From positions 2,356,001-2,420,000 of the forward strand of contig OZ271919.1 in assembly GCA_965602035.1 (NCBI GenBank): DNA of 64,000 bases, read 5' to 3'. The stretch comes from Natronospirillum sp965602035 (GTDB taxonomy: Bacteria; Pseudomonadota; Gammaproteobacteria; Pseudomonadales; Natronospirillaceae). Of this stretch, positions 8,756 to 17,928 are shown in pieces. Position numbers and translations under genes: made by a program. Each line of letters begins with the position of its first letter. The first letter of the stretch is position 1. The notes beneath the pieces were generated by a model. The model saw nothing but the letters and a program-made list of their open reading frames with translations, was not told the origin of the DNA and searched no databases.

Positions 8756-9868
8756 TTATGGCGCCAGACGCTGGAAGCCGCCCTGGTGGCGAACTGCCAG
8801 ACCGAGCAGCTCCAGTTGCATCAGACCTGGCAGCAATTCAGCGGCTGGAATCCCCGCTCGCCGGGCGAGACTCTCAACGGGCTCCGGAACACTCGACAGG
8901 CACTGCAGAAGCTGCTGCAGCGGCTCAGCGAGATCCCTTGGTTTGGCATCGATGTGGGTTTTAACCGAAGAACCGCCGGCCAGTTCCGGAAAATGATCCA
9001 GACAATCGCGCCATTCGACCGCCGGCTCTGCCCCGTCTCGCAGCAGTTGCAGGCCGCCATGGGCTTCCGGGTTACCCGGGTGGTCGGGTACCACCAGAAC
9101 GGGCTTTCCCTGATCGGCAGCAAGCCCGGCGGTAATCAGCGACCCGCTGCGGTGTGCTGCCTGCCCGACCAGAGTTGCCCTTGCCAGACCCGCGACCAGT
9201 CGGTTCCGGCGCGGGAAATGCCCCGCCCTGGGACGAACGTCGGGCAGTTGTTCAGTGAGCACCAGGCCGCCGGCGCGCACAATATCCTCTACCACCACGG
9301 TGTGGGGCGGCGGGTAGATATGATCCAGACCGCCCGCCAGCACGGCGATGGTGAGGCCATCGCCGGCCGAAAGCGCGCCCCGGTGTGCAGCGACATCAAC
9401 GCCGTAGGCCAGGCCACTGGTAATGACGACGCCCTGCTCCGCCAACCGGGTTGCCCACTGGCAGACCAGCCTCTGCGTCGCCGGGTTGGGCCGCCGGCTG
9501 CCAACAATGGCCAGTTGAGGCTGGCGGAGTCGCTCGATATTTCCGCGAGCGAACAGTACCGGTGGCGGGTCAGTGAGCACGTGTAGCAGCGTTTCTGGAT
9601 ACCGGGGGCTGCTCCAGGGAACCAACTGAATGCGGTCGTTTTTCACCCGGTCGAGAATATCGGCAATGGCTGGTACCGACTCCGGTCGGTCACAGGCGTG
9701 CAGAAATCGCAGGATAGTTTTTCGGGGCCAACCGAGTTCCGCCAGATCCGATTCGGTCAGTTCACCGACAGTTGCCGGTGCAATGCCTTCGGCAATCAGC
9801 CGGTTGCGATACGGTTCCCTGATGCCCGGTGCCAGCCTGAGCGCCAGGGCCACGGTCAGCTCATCCAT
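8756..9868 (-). CDS. dprA: DNA-processing protein A
   Basis: A 370-residue DprA/Smf protein. The Rossmann-like core begins at LAIVGSRRPNPAT and contains TSGLAYGVDVAAHRGAL and the FPRRNRLVAGLA segment that binds ssDNA; the last ~65 residues resemble the DML1 winged-helix tail. DprA loads RecA on incoming single-stranded DNA during natural transformation. Its presence is common and does not by itself show competence. It is transcribed away from the LysM-type gene side toward tsaC. Confidence 0.93.
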   Translation of the reverse strand: MDELTVALALRLAPGIREPYRNRLIAEGIAPATVGELTESDLAELGWPRKTILRFLHACDRPESVPAIADILDRVKNDRIQLVPWSSPRYPETLLHVLTDPPPVLFARGNIERLRQPQLAIVGSRRPNPATQRLVCQWATRLAEQGVVITSGLAYGVDVAAHRGALSAGDGLTIAVLAGGLDHIYPPPHTVVVEDIVRAGGLVLTEQLPDVRPRAGHFPRRNRLVAGLARATLVGQAAHRSGSLITAGLAADQGKPVLVVPDHPGNPEAHGGLQLLRDGAEPAVEWRDCLDHFPELAGGSSVKTHIDAKPRDLAEPLQQLLQCLSSVPEPVESLARRAGIPAAELLPGLMQLELLGLAVRHQGGFQRLAP

Positions 9869-9962
9869 GCTGCCAGATTCCCTCGTTACCTTTTCCGTGT
9901 CACGGCCTCTTTGCGTGTCACCGTCTCTGAGTCACGGTTCTACGATGGCCTGCCCGCCGGGT

Positions 9963-11063
9963 TCACGCGGGCTCCAGAAGGAGGGATACACCCGGCGGGA
10001 CTGATCCGCTGAGAATAAAGGCAATGGTGGCGTTGTCATATACCCGCAGGGTGAGGATATGAGCAATTGTCTGGTCCGGGTACTGAATCGAACTCTGCCG
10101 CAGCGGATCGTAGCGGGTGATGCCGGGTCGCACCAGACGCCAGGCTTGCCCCGCTTCGATACCGTCGCTCACACCGACCTGGAGACCTACTTCCTTACCG
10201 GCGGTAATGGACTGGCCCGTGCGGCGCGCTGCACTGTTGTCCAGCGGGATAACCGGGTCCATGCCCAGAACACGGTCGGGAAAATGCACGGGGGAATCGC
10301 GATCCCAACGATCATCCACCGCGCCTCTGATCACGCGATGACCCACGGATACCTCGGCGGCATCGGTACGCACCGACACCCGGGTCAGCGACTCCGTCTG
10401 GTCGTCAACCTGGCCGATGCCTTCGGTGACACGGAAACCGGATTCCCCGATCGGCTCGGGTGGCGTGACGAAGCCCGGCGCCAGGAAATACACGATCGAA
10501 CCGTCCGAACCTGTGATTCCGGTTACCCATAGCGAATCACCGGAGCCGGCCGATGACGCGCCCGGCTCCAGCAGCATTACATCGCCGATGGCCGGTTCGA
10601 GAGAGCCGGACCAGAGGAATAGTTCCGCGTTGCTGTACAGGTAGTCCCGCGCCGGCAACAGTGGCACTGTTTCGGGAAGGCGCAGTGGCGGCCGACCGGG
10701 ATATCGTAACAGTCGGTACGTGACGTCACCGGCCTCCGTGCGGACGGAGCGGTATGGTACTTCCACCCAATTGGCGAGCGTAGGCCGGTAGGGCATCAAC
10801 CAACTGTTGGCCGGGATGTCTGAGCCAAGCGTCAGTCGACCGGGCAGGACACCCGCCTGAATGCGCTCAGACCAGACCCATGGCAGGGTTGATTCTGCCT
10901 GGGACAGGGCCCATATAGAATCAGAGTCGGTAATGGCCTGCCAACGGTCCTGAGCGGTGGCCATGGAGGCTGCCAGCAGTGACCCGATCAGTCCGGCAGC
11001 GAGCAGCGCAGGGCGTGTGCACAGGGACGGTAAATCCTTTCCTGTCAGGCGGGTCAAATACAT
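9963..11063 (-). CDS. secreted LysM-type protein of the dprA-def locus, divergent
   Basis: A 366-residue protein read from ATG 11063. An N-terminal signal peptide is clear (hydrophobic PALLAAGLIGSLLAASMATA, cleavage before QDRW). Position between dprA and def matches the LysM-domain protein of other gammaproteobacteria (PA0020-type). The segment DSDSIWALSQAES...PWVWSERIQ resembles a degraded LysM (normally GDTLWDIS...PWYWPEIW), so peptidoglycan binding is uncertain. The remainder, with repeated GDVMLLEPG- and VGHRVIRG-like strands, matches no domain I can name. Probably periplasmic or envelope-associated. Confidence 0.7.
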   Translation of the reverse strand: MYLTRLTGKDLPSLCTRPALLAAGLIGSLLAASMATAQDRWQAITDSDSIWALSQAESTLPWVWSERIQAGVLPGRLTLGSDIPANSWLMPYRPTLANWVEVPYRSVRTEAGDVTYRLLRYPGRPPLRLPETVPLLPARDYLYSNAELFLWSGSLEPAIGDVMLLEPGASSAGSGDSLWVTGITGSDGSIVYFLAPGFVTPPEPIGESGFRVTEGIGQVDDQTESLTRVSVRTDAAEVSVGHRVIRGAVDDRWDRDSPVHFPDRVLGMDPVIPLDNSAARRTGQSITAGKEVGLQVGVSDGIEAGQAWRLVRPGITRYDPLRQSSIQYPDQTIAHILTLRVYDNATIAFILSGSVPPGVSLLLEPA

Positions 11064-11128
11064 CACAAGCGGCTCTGATTGCGCTACAATTAGGCAAATT
11101 GGTGTCACTTTATAGCAGTTTTACGATT

Positions 11129-11629
11129 ATGGCTAAACTCGATATTCTTGAATTTCCCGATCCGCGGCTGCGTACCAAGGCAAAGCCCATTGACGTCGTG
11201 GATGATGAGATCCGGCAGCTTGCCAGTGACATGCTGGAAACCATGTACGATGCACCGGGCATCGGCCTGGCAGCAACTCAGGTGAATGTGCATAAGCGTA
11301 TGCTGGTGGCGGACGTGTCGGAAGATCAGTCCGAGCCGCACGTGTTTATTAACCCTGAGCTCGAGCTGCTCGGCAATGATGTCTCATCGCCGGAAGGGTG
11401 CCTGTCGGTCCCCGGCTATTATGAAGAGGTGACGCGCAAGGACCACATTATTGTCCATGCGCTGAATACAGACGGCGAACCGTTCACCATGGAAGCGCAT
11501 GATCTGCTGGCAATCTGTATCCAGCACGAATGCGACCACCTGGAAGGCAAGCTGTTCGTGGATTACCTGTCGTCTCTCAAGCGAAACCGCATCCGGAAGA
11601 AACTGGTGAAGGAACAACGGGTTGCCTGA
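11129..11629 (+). CDS. def: peptide deformylase
   Basis: A 166-residue deformylase that removes the formyl group from nascent proteins. All three metal/active-site motifs are present: GIGLAATQV, EGCLSVPG (Cys ligand) and QHECDHLEGKLF (HExDH). The start MAKLDILEFPDPRLR at 11129 is standard although the ribosome-binding sequence is weak. A TACAAT -10-like hexamer sits at 11085-11090 in the 65-bp gap shared with the divergent LysM-type gene. The stop overlaps the fmt start. Confidence 0.96.
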   Translation: MAKLDILEFPDPRLRTKAKPIDVVDDEIRQLASDMLETMYDAPGIGLAATQVNVHKRMLVADVSEDQSEPHVFINPELELLGNDVSSPEGCLSVPGYYEEVTRKDHIIVHALNTDGEPFTMEAHDLLAICIQHECDHLEGKLFVDYLSSLKRNRIRKKLVKEQRVA

Positions 11630-12581
11630 AACCAGCCCATCCCTGAGAGTGGTTTTCATGGGGACGCCGGATTTCTCGGCGCACATTCTTGAAGGGATGC
11701 TGGCAGACGGCAACCGCCCGGTTGCTGTCTATACACAGCCGGACCGGCCCGCGGGGCGAGGCAGAAAAGCGACTGCGCCCCCGGTCAAACAGTTGGCCGA
11801 ACGGTCGGGGATTCCGGTGCACCAACCCGAATCGCTCCGAAACCCCGAGGCTCAGCAGCGACTGGCCGATTACCAGCCGGACGTGATCATTGTGGTCGCG
11901 TACGGGCTGTTGCTCCCGGAAGCGGTTCTGGCTATCCCTCCGCTCGGGTGCATCAATGTTCATGCCTCGTTGTTGCCTCGCTGGCGTGGGGCAGCACCAA
12001 TTCAGCGCGCGATCGAAGCTGGAGACAGTGAATCCGGCGTGTGCCTGATGAAGATGGAAGCCGGGCTCGATACGGGTCCGGTTCTGGCCTCTCGGTCTGT
12101 ACCGTTAACACCGTCAACGACGGGCGGCAGTCTGCACGATCAGCTCAGTGAGGCGGGTCGGGACCTTCTGCTTGCGGCCCTTCCGCACCTGCCCGAAATG
12201 CTCCGACAGGCACAGCCTCAGGACGACGCCAACGCAACCTACGCAGCCAAACTCTCCAAGGCCGACAGCCATCTGGATTTCCAGCGGTCTGCTGTGGATC
12301 TCGAACGTCAGGTCAGGGCTTTTAATCCCTGGCCCGTCGCGTGGTTCGAACTGGATGGACAACGATTCCGCGCATGGCAAGCCCGCGTGGAACCCAATGC
12401 CGGGAGGCTCGCTGCCGGCACGGTTCTGATGGATCGGGCGAAGGGGTTGTTCGCCATTGCGACCGCTGACGGCCTGTTCTGCCCGACGCGGCTGCAGGCG
12501 CCCGGCAAGAAGCCTCTATCGGTTACAGATTGGCTCAATGGCCAGGGCACCGACCGTTATGACGGCAAGCAGGTGAACTGA
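11622..12581 (+). CDS. fmt: methionyl-tRNA formyltransferase
   Basis: A 319-residue Fmt, which formylates initiator Met-tRNA using 10-formyl-THF. It has RVVFMGTPDFSAHIL at the N-terminus and the catalytic-region signature NVHASLLPRWRGAAPIQ, followed by a C-terminal OB-like domain. Start is taken as TTG 11622, which overlaps the def stop by 8 bp and has AAGGA at proper spacing; no ATG lies near the expected N-terminus except at the conserved FMGTP itself. def and fmt act in sequential, opposite steps and are coupled. Confidence 0.95.
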   Translation: MPETSPSLRVVFMGTPDFSAHILEGMLADGNRPVAVYTQPDRPAGRGRKATAPPVKQLAERSGIPVHQPESLRNPEAQQRLADYQPDVIIVVAYGLLLPEAVLAIPPLGCINVHASLLPRWRGAAPIQRAIEAGDSESGVCLMKMEAGLDTGPVLASRSVPLTPSTTGGSLHDQLSEAGRDLLLAALPHLPEMLRQAQPQDDANATYAAKLSKADSHLDFQRSAVDLERQVRAFNPWPVAWFELDGQRFRAWQARVEPNAGRLAAGTVLMDRAKGLFAIATADGLFCPTRLQAPGKKPLSVTDWLNGQGTDRYDGKQVN

Positions 12582-13879
12582 TGGCCCAGGTTCGAGCCAC
12601 GGCTGCCCGCTGTGTTGACGCCGTGATCCGTCACCGGAAATCGCTGAGTGAAGTACTGCCTCCTGCCACCGACCGAGTGAAGGACCGCGACAAGGGCCTT
12701 CTCAAGGCTCTTGTCTACCAGACTCTGCGCCATGGATTCAGCCTGAAACGCGACGTGGAAGCAGCGCTCAGCAAGCCGCTTCGGGGGAAAGACCACGATA
12801 TTGTCGCGCTGTTGATGGTCGGGCTGTGCCAGATCCGATTTCTGAACGTGGCTGACCATGCAGCGGTCAATGCCACCGTGGACGCCACCCGGATTCTGAA
12901 AAAACCCTGGACGCGCGGCCTCGTGAACGCCGTGCTTCGTCGTTTCCTGCGGGGTGAACTGACAACCGACGGCAGCGACCCCGAGGTCAGCTGGGAGCAT
13001 CCGCTCTGGTTGATCGAAGCGATTCAGCGTGGCTGGCCCGATGACTGGGAGACCGTGCTGGAAAACGCCCAGCACCAGGGCCCGATGACATTGCGGGTTA
13101 ATCGCCGGGTTTTTCAGCGCAACGACTATCGTGCGCTGCTGGCCGATCTGGGTATTGAATCCGAACCGACAGCTTACAGTCCGGACGGGCTTGTATTGCA
13201 CGCCGCGACAGAGGTAACCGCCCTGCCACACTTTGCCGAAGGCGCCTGTTCGGTTCAGGATGAATCCGGGCAGATGGCCGTTCATTGGCTGGACCCGAAA
13301 CCCGGGGAGTCGATTCTCGACGCCTGCGCGGCTCCGGGAAGCAAGACCGGTCACATCCTTGAGCGCCTCAATGGCAGCGGTGAGGTGGTTGCGGTAGACA
13401 GTCAGGCTCACCGGCTGGAACGACTCGCCGATACCCTGGGGCGTATCGGGGCATCGGCCGAGCTGCATGTGACCGACGCGCAGCAGTTGGCAGAGCAGTT
13501 CCCCGAGCGGCGTTTCGATCGTATTCTTCTGGATGTCCCCTGTACGGGCACCGGCGTTGTGCGCAGGCATCCGGACATCAAATGGCTTCGACAGCCCGAA
13601 GATGTCAGCCGGCTGGGGGAGATTCAGCGACATATTCTGGATGCCGCGTGGCAGGTACTTAAGCCGGGCGGCATGCTGATGTACAGTACCTGTTCAGTGT
13701 TGCCGGCCGAGAACAGCGAGCAGGTTACTGCTTTTCTGCAGACAACGCCTGACGCCTCTGTCGTTGCTCTGCCTGTGGCCGGCTCTCAGGCACGTGCCGC
13801 TGCCGTTGGGGTGCAGTGGCTGCCGGAAATCAACGGGGCGGACGGGTTTTATTTCGCGTTGTTGCACAAGGCGGGCTGA
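12581..13879 (+). CDS. rsmB: 16S rRNA m5C967 methyltransferase
   Basis: A 432-residue RsmB (Sun/Fmu). The N-terminal ~140 residues are a NusB-like RNA-binding helical domain; the C-terminal part is a Rossmann methyltransferase with SAM motif ACAAPGSKTGHILE, DVPCTGTGVVRRHPDIKW and YSTCSV, supplying the two conserved cysteines of RNA m5C methyltransferases. Its ATG overlaps the fmt stop (TGATG), so def-fmt-rsmB are translationally coupled. Confidence 0.95.
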   Translation: MAQVRATAARCVDAVIRHRKSLSEVLPPATDRVKDRDKGLLKALVYQTLRHGFSLKRDVEAALSKPLRGKDHDIVALLMVGLCQIRFLNVADHAAVNATVDATRILKKPWTRGLVNAVLRRFLRGELTTDGSDPEVSWEHPLWLIEAIQRGWPDDWETVLENAQHQGPMTLRVNRRVFQRNDYRALLADLGIESEPTAYSPDGLVLHAATEVTALPHFAEGACSVQDESGQMAVHWLDPKPGESILDACAAPGSKTGHILERLNGSGEVVAVDSQAHRLERLADTLGRIGASAELHVTDAQQLAEQFPERRFDRILLDVPCTGTGVVRRHPDIKWLRQPEDVSRLGEIQRHILDAAWQVLKPGGMLMYSTCSVLPAENSEQVTAFLQTTPDASVVALPVAGSQARAAAVGVQWLPEINGADGFYFALLHKAG

Positions 13880-13903
13880 CAGGCCTCTGACGGAGATCAG
13901 ACC

Positions 13904-15280
13904 ATGAAGATCGTTATACTGGGTGCGGGCCAGGTGGGGGGAAATCTGGCCGCTACCCTTGCCCGTGAGGACAACGATATCACGCTGGTGGACAGCCGTG
14001 AGGACCGCCTCCAGGAGCTTCAGGAAAAGCACGATATCCGGACCGTCGCCGGTTTTGCCGCGCACCCCAATGTACTGATTGAAGCCGGCGCTGATGATGC
14101 AGATCTGGTGATCTGCGTCACCAACAGTGACGAAGTCAATATGATTGCGTGCCAGGTTGCACATTCGCTGTTTCGAACGCCCACCAAGATAGCCCGTATT
14201 CGCAACCCCCATTATCTGAAGCGTGCCGATGCCCTGTTCCAGGAAAAGGCGATACCGATCGATGTGTTGATCAGCCCCGAACAGTTGGTGTGCGACTATA
14301 TTCGCCGACTGATCGAACACCCGGGCGCACTGCAGGTGCTCGATTTCGCCCGCGGTCGTATCAAGCTGGTCGCCATGAAGGCCTACGAAGGCGGCCCGCT
14401 GGTCGGTCAGGAACTGCGGTTCATAAAGTCCCATATGCCCAACGTACCGACCCGTGTTGCGGCTATATTCCGACAGAACCAGGCCGTGCTGCCTGAAGGC
14501 TCCACCCGCATCGAAGCCGGAGATGAGGTATTTTTCATCGCGGCTGCGGAGGACATTCGGTCCGTGATGAGCGAACTGCGACGTAAGGAGCGGCCTTACA
14601 AGCGGGTGGTGATAGCGGGCGGTGGCAATATCGGCTATCGCCTGGCGGAGTCGATTGAAGATCGCTACCGGGTCAAGGTGATCGAACGGGGCGAAGCGCG
14701 GTGCAAGTATCTGTCAGAACATCTCAACCGTTCTGTGGTACTTCAGGGCAATGCGTCCGATCAGGAACTGCTGATCGGCGAAAATATTGAAGACACCGAC
14801 ATCTTCGTGGCACTGACCAACGATGACGAGGCGAACATCATGTCGTCCATGCTCGCCAAGCGGCTGGGTGCCCGTAAGGTCATGGCGCTGATCAATAACC
14901 CGGCTTATGTTGACCTGGTTCAGGGCGGCGAAATCGATGTCGCCATTTCACCGTCCCTGGCCACCATCGGTAGCTTGCTGACCCATGTGCGGCGTGGCGA
15001 CATAGTGAACGTTCACTCACTGCGCCGCGGGGCGGCAGAGGCGATTGAGGCCATAGCACACGGTGATGCGCAAAGCTCCAAGGTGGTTGGCAGCGATATA
15101 GCCGATATTGACCTGCCTGAGGGCGCAACCATCGGTGCCGTTGTACGCGATGATAACGTCATCATGGCGCACCGTGGACTGGTCATTGAATCCGATGACC
15201 ACGTTATTCTGTTTCTGACGGACAAAAAGCGGATTCCGGACGTCGAGAAACTCTTCCAGGTGGGTATTACGTTCTTCTGA
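13904..15280 (+). CDS. trkA: Trk system potassium uptake regulatory subunit TrkA
   Basis: A 458-residue cytosolic protein with two tandem RCK units: nucleotide-binding motifs GAGQVGGNLA at residue 6 and GGGNIGYRLA near residue 240, each followed by a TrkA_C domain. It binds NAD(H)/ATP and gates TrkH. It starts 24 bp after rsmB and is followed by trkH after 67 bp, the same order as in pseudomonads. Length and architecture are standard. Confidence 0.95.
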   Translation: MKIVILGAGQVGGNLAATLAREDNDITLVDSREDRLQELQEKHDIRTVAGFAAHPNVLIEAGADDADLVICVTNSDEVNMIACQVAHSLFRTPTKIARIRNPHYLKRADALFQEKAIPIDVLISPEQLVCDYIRRLIEHPGALQVLDFARGRIKLVAMKAYEGGPLVGQELRFIKSHMPNVPTRVAAIFRQNQAVLPEGSTRIEAGDEVFFIAAAEDIRSVMSELRRKERPYKRVVIAGGGNIGYRLAESIEDRYRVKVIERGEARCKYLSEHLNRSVVLQGNASDQELLIGENIEDTDIFVALTNDDEANIMSSMLAKRLGARKVMALINNPAYVDLVQGGEIDVAISPSLATIGSLLTHVRRGDIVNVHSLRRGAAEAIEAIAHGDAQSSKVVGSDIADIDLPEGATIGAVVRDDNVIMAHRGLVIESDDHVILFLTDKKRIPDVEKLFQVGITFF

Positions 15281-15347
15281 CAGAAGGCCCGGTGGGGCAA
15301 TCCGGTAGTTCCGGCAGGTCGGGACTGGGCAATAGGGAAATCCGAAC

Positions 15348-16796
15348 ATGCATTACAAGGTCATTATTCGGGTTGTCGGTCTGTTGTTGCTGGTGTTCTC
15401 GCTGGCGATGCTGCCCGGGGCCGGCGTGTCGCTGTATTACCAGGATGGCAGTTTTTACGCATTCGGTCTGTCCTTCGTGGTCATCGCCGGGGCTGGGCTT
15501 TTACTGTTTCTTCCGGTCATGCAGATTAAGGATGAGCTGCGCACGCGCGAAGGTTTTCTGATTACTGCGCTCTTCTGGATAGTCCTGGGTACCGCCGGGT
15601 CGGTGCCGCTGTACCTGTCCAATCAGGCCGGACTGTCCTTTACCGATGCCTATTTTGAGTCTTTCTCCGGTCTGACGACGACGGGGGCCACCATTCTGGG
15701 CAACATCGAGGGGTTGCCCGAGTCGCTGCGGTTCTACCGCCAGCAGCTTAACTGGATGGGCGGTATGGGCATCATCGTACTGGCTGTCGCGATTTTGCCG
15801 ATGCTCGGTGTGGGCGGCATGCAGTTGTATCGCGCCGAAATGTCCGGGCCAATGAAAGATAACAAGCTGGCACCGCGAATAGCGGAGACCGCAAAGGCGC
15901 TCTGGTATATCTATGCCGGGCTTACGCTGGCCTGCCTGCTGGCTTATTGGGCTGCCGGGATGAGCCTGTTCGATGCGATCGGCCATTCGTTCTCGACGGT
16001 CGCCATTGGCGGCTTCTCCACCTACGACAGCAGCTTCGCGGCCTTTGACAGTGCAATCATAGAGGCCATTGCTGTTGTATTCATGCTGCTGGCGGCGGCC
16101 AATTTTGCGCTTCATTACGCCGTGATGCATCAACGGAACCCGCTGGTCTACCTGCGGGATCCGGAGTACCGGTTCTTCCTGTACGGTATTGCTGCCCTGG
16201 TCAGCATCGTGGTTGTATCACTGGCGGTCACCGGCACCTTTGCCGGGCTGGAGAGTGTCCGTTTCGGGATCTTCGAAGCCGTCTCAATCATGACAACGAC
16301 CGGGTTTGCGACAACGGGTTTTCAGCACTGGCCATTGTTCCTGCCCTTTCTGATATTTCTCGCCGCGTTTCTTGGGGGCTGTGCAGGGTCTACAGCCGGC
16401 GGTATGAAATCCATCCGCATATTGTTGCTCTGGAAGCAGGGTGTGCGGGAGATCAAGCGGATGATACATCCGAACGGAGTATTCCCCGTCAAGGTGGGTG
16501 GCAAGGAGATCCCGGCACGGGTTCTCTATGCGGTGTGGGGCTATTTTGCCGTATATGTATTCACCTTTATCTGTCTGCTTCTGGCGTTGCTGGCCTCCGG
16601 AATGGACTTCATAAGCAGTTGGTCCGCGGTGGGAAGCGCTATGAACAATCTGGGCCCGGGAATGGGCGAAGTGAGTGCTAACTATAGTGCTATCCCGGTA
16701 GCTGCCAAGTGGATACTCTGTCTCGCCATGCTGATGGGGCGGCTGGAGTTCTTCACGCTGATCATCGTCCTGAGCCCGATGTTCTGGCGCCGGTAG
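15348..16796 (+). CDS. trkH: Trk system potassium channel subunit TrkH
   Basis: A 482-residue integral membrane protein with about ten hydrophobic segments and the repeated K+-selectivity loops, seen as GLTTTGATILG, GFSTYDSSF, TTTGFATTGFQHW and GPGMGEVSANY. It pairs with the TrkA product encoded just upstream for low-affinity K+ uptake. The C-terminus ends in LSPMFWRR. No oddities. A 200-bp gap with a possible promoter precedes glyQ. Confidence 0.95.
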   Translation: MHYKVIIRVVGLLLLVFSLAMLPGAGVSLYYQDGSFYAFGLSFVVIAGAGLLLFLPVMQIKDELRTREGFLITALFWIVLGTAGSVPLYLSNQAGLSFTDAYFESFSGLTTTGATILGNIEGLPESLRFYRQQLNWMGGMGIIVLAVAILPMLGVGGMQLYRAEMSGPMKDNKLAPRIAETAKALWYIYAGLTLACLLAYWAAGMSLFDAIGHSFSTVAIGGFSTYDSSFAAFDSAIIEAIAVVFMLLAAANFALHYAVMHQRNPLVYLRDPEYRFFLYGIAALVSIVVVSLAVTGTFAGLESVRFGIFEAVSIMTTTGFATTGFQHWPLFLPFLIFLAAFLGGCAGSTAGGMKSIRILLLWKQGVREIKRMIHPNGVFPVKVGGKEIPARVLYAVWGYFAVYVFTFICLLLALLASGMDFISSWSAVGSAMNNLGPGMGEVSANYSAIPVAAKWILCLAMLMGRLEFFTLIIVLSPMFWRR

Positions 16797-16822
16797 GCAA
16801 TTTACCCCCCGGTGTTTATAAT
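16794..16822 (+). promoter_or_regulatory. possible promoter for glyQS
   Basis: A perfect TATAAT lies at 16817-16822, with TAGGCA (4/6 match to TTGACA) 17 bp upstream at 16794-16799, overlapping the end of trkH. The start site would leave a roughly 170-nt leader before the GTG of glyQ. That leader includes an 8-bp inverted repeat CACGCCAG/CTGGCGTG and a CACCTG/CAGGTG hairpin; function unknown. Confidence 0.4.
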
Positions 16823-16998
16823 GCGCCTTCTCACGAAGCGCCGTGGCACGCCAGTAGCTCCGGGCTTCCCTGGCGTGGCATCCCACACCTGTCTCAGGTG
16901 GCGATTCCCCGGTCTTGACGTGGCACAGCGCCGTTCAGTTGCTGTGACGCGGACCCGGTACGCTGCCTTCATTTTACAGAATTACGGGAAACCTGATT

Positions 16999-17928
16999 GT
17001 GACAGACAAACCGACATTTCAGGATCTGATTCTCACACTGCAGAGCTTCTGGGCTCAACAGGGTTGCGTCATCATGCAGCCGCTGGATATGGAGGTCGGG
17101 GCCGGCACATCTCACCCAGCGACGTTCCTGCGAGCGATCGGGCCAGAGGACTGGAGCAGTGCCTATGTACAGCCCAGCCGTCGGCCCACCGATGGACGCT
17201 ACGGCGAAAACCCGAATCGTCTTCAACATTACTATCAGTTCCAGGTGGTCATGAAGCCTTCACCGGACGACTTTCAGGAGCGGTACCTGGCGTCACTCAG
17301 TGAACTCGGTATCGACCCGGCGATTCATGATATCCGCTTTGTGGAAGACAACTGGGAAAACCCGACGCTGGGTGCCTGGGGGCTTGGCTGGGAAGTGTGG
17401 CTCAACGGGATGGAAATCACGCAGTTCACCTATTTTCAGCAGGCCGGCGGCCTTGAGTGCTTTCCTGTAACCGGCGAGATCACTTATGGTCTGGAGCGGC
17501 TCGCCATGTATATTCAGAATGTAGACAGCGTCTATGACCTGGTCTGGTCTCGTTCGCCGGATGGGCGCGTTGTGACCTACGGAGACGTCTATCTGCAGAA
17601 CGAACGGGAACAATCGCATTATAATTTTGACCACGCACCGGTCGAGGACCTTTTCCGGGCGTTCGAAAACCACGCCAGGACAGCGAGCGACCTGATCGAT
17701 CAGGCACTGCCGCTACCGGCTTACGAGCAGGTGCTAAAAGCCGGGCATACGTTCAATCTCCTCGACGCACGCCATGCCATTTCAGTGACGGAGCGCCAGG
17801 CTTACATCCTCAAGATCCGGGGGCTTTCACGCCGGGTTGCCGAGGCGTATTTCCAGAGTCGCGAAGCACTCGGGTTCCCGATGGCCCGGGAGGAAATCAC
17901 CGCTCGTCTCAAGGACCCTACACTATGA
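16999..17928 (+). CDS. glyQ: glycyl-tRNA synthetase alpha chain
   Basis: A 309-residue class II synthetase alpha subunit. The N-terminal segment TFQDLILTLQSFWAQQGCVIMQP and GTSHPATFLRAIGPEDW, and the ENWENPTLGAWGLGWEVW block, are diagnostic of the alpha2-beta2 GlyRS type. It starts with GTG 16999. The stop overlaps the glyS start in ATGA, coupling synthesis of the two subunits. Confidence 0.97.
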   Translation: MTDKPTFQDLILTLQSFWAQQGCVIMQPLDMEVGAGTSHPATFLRAIGPEDWSSAYVQPSRRPTDGRYGENPNRLQHYYQFQVVMKPSPDDFQERYLASLSELGIDPAIHDIRFVEDNWENPTLGAWGLGWEVWLNGMEITQFTYFQQAGGLECFPVTGEITYGLERLAMYIQNVDSVYDLVWSRSPDGRVVTYGDVYLQNEREQSHYNFDHAPVEDLFRAFENHARTASDLIDQALPLPAYEQVLKAGHTFNLLDARHAISVTERQAYILKIRGLSRRVAEAYFQSREALGFPMAREEITARLKDPTL

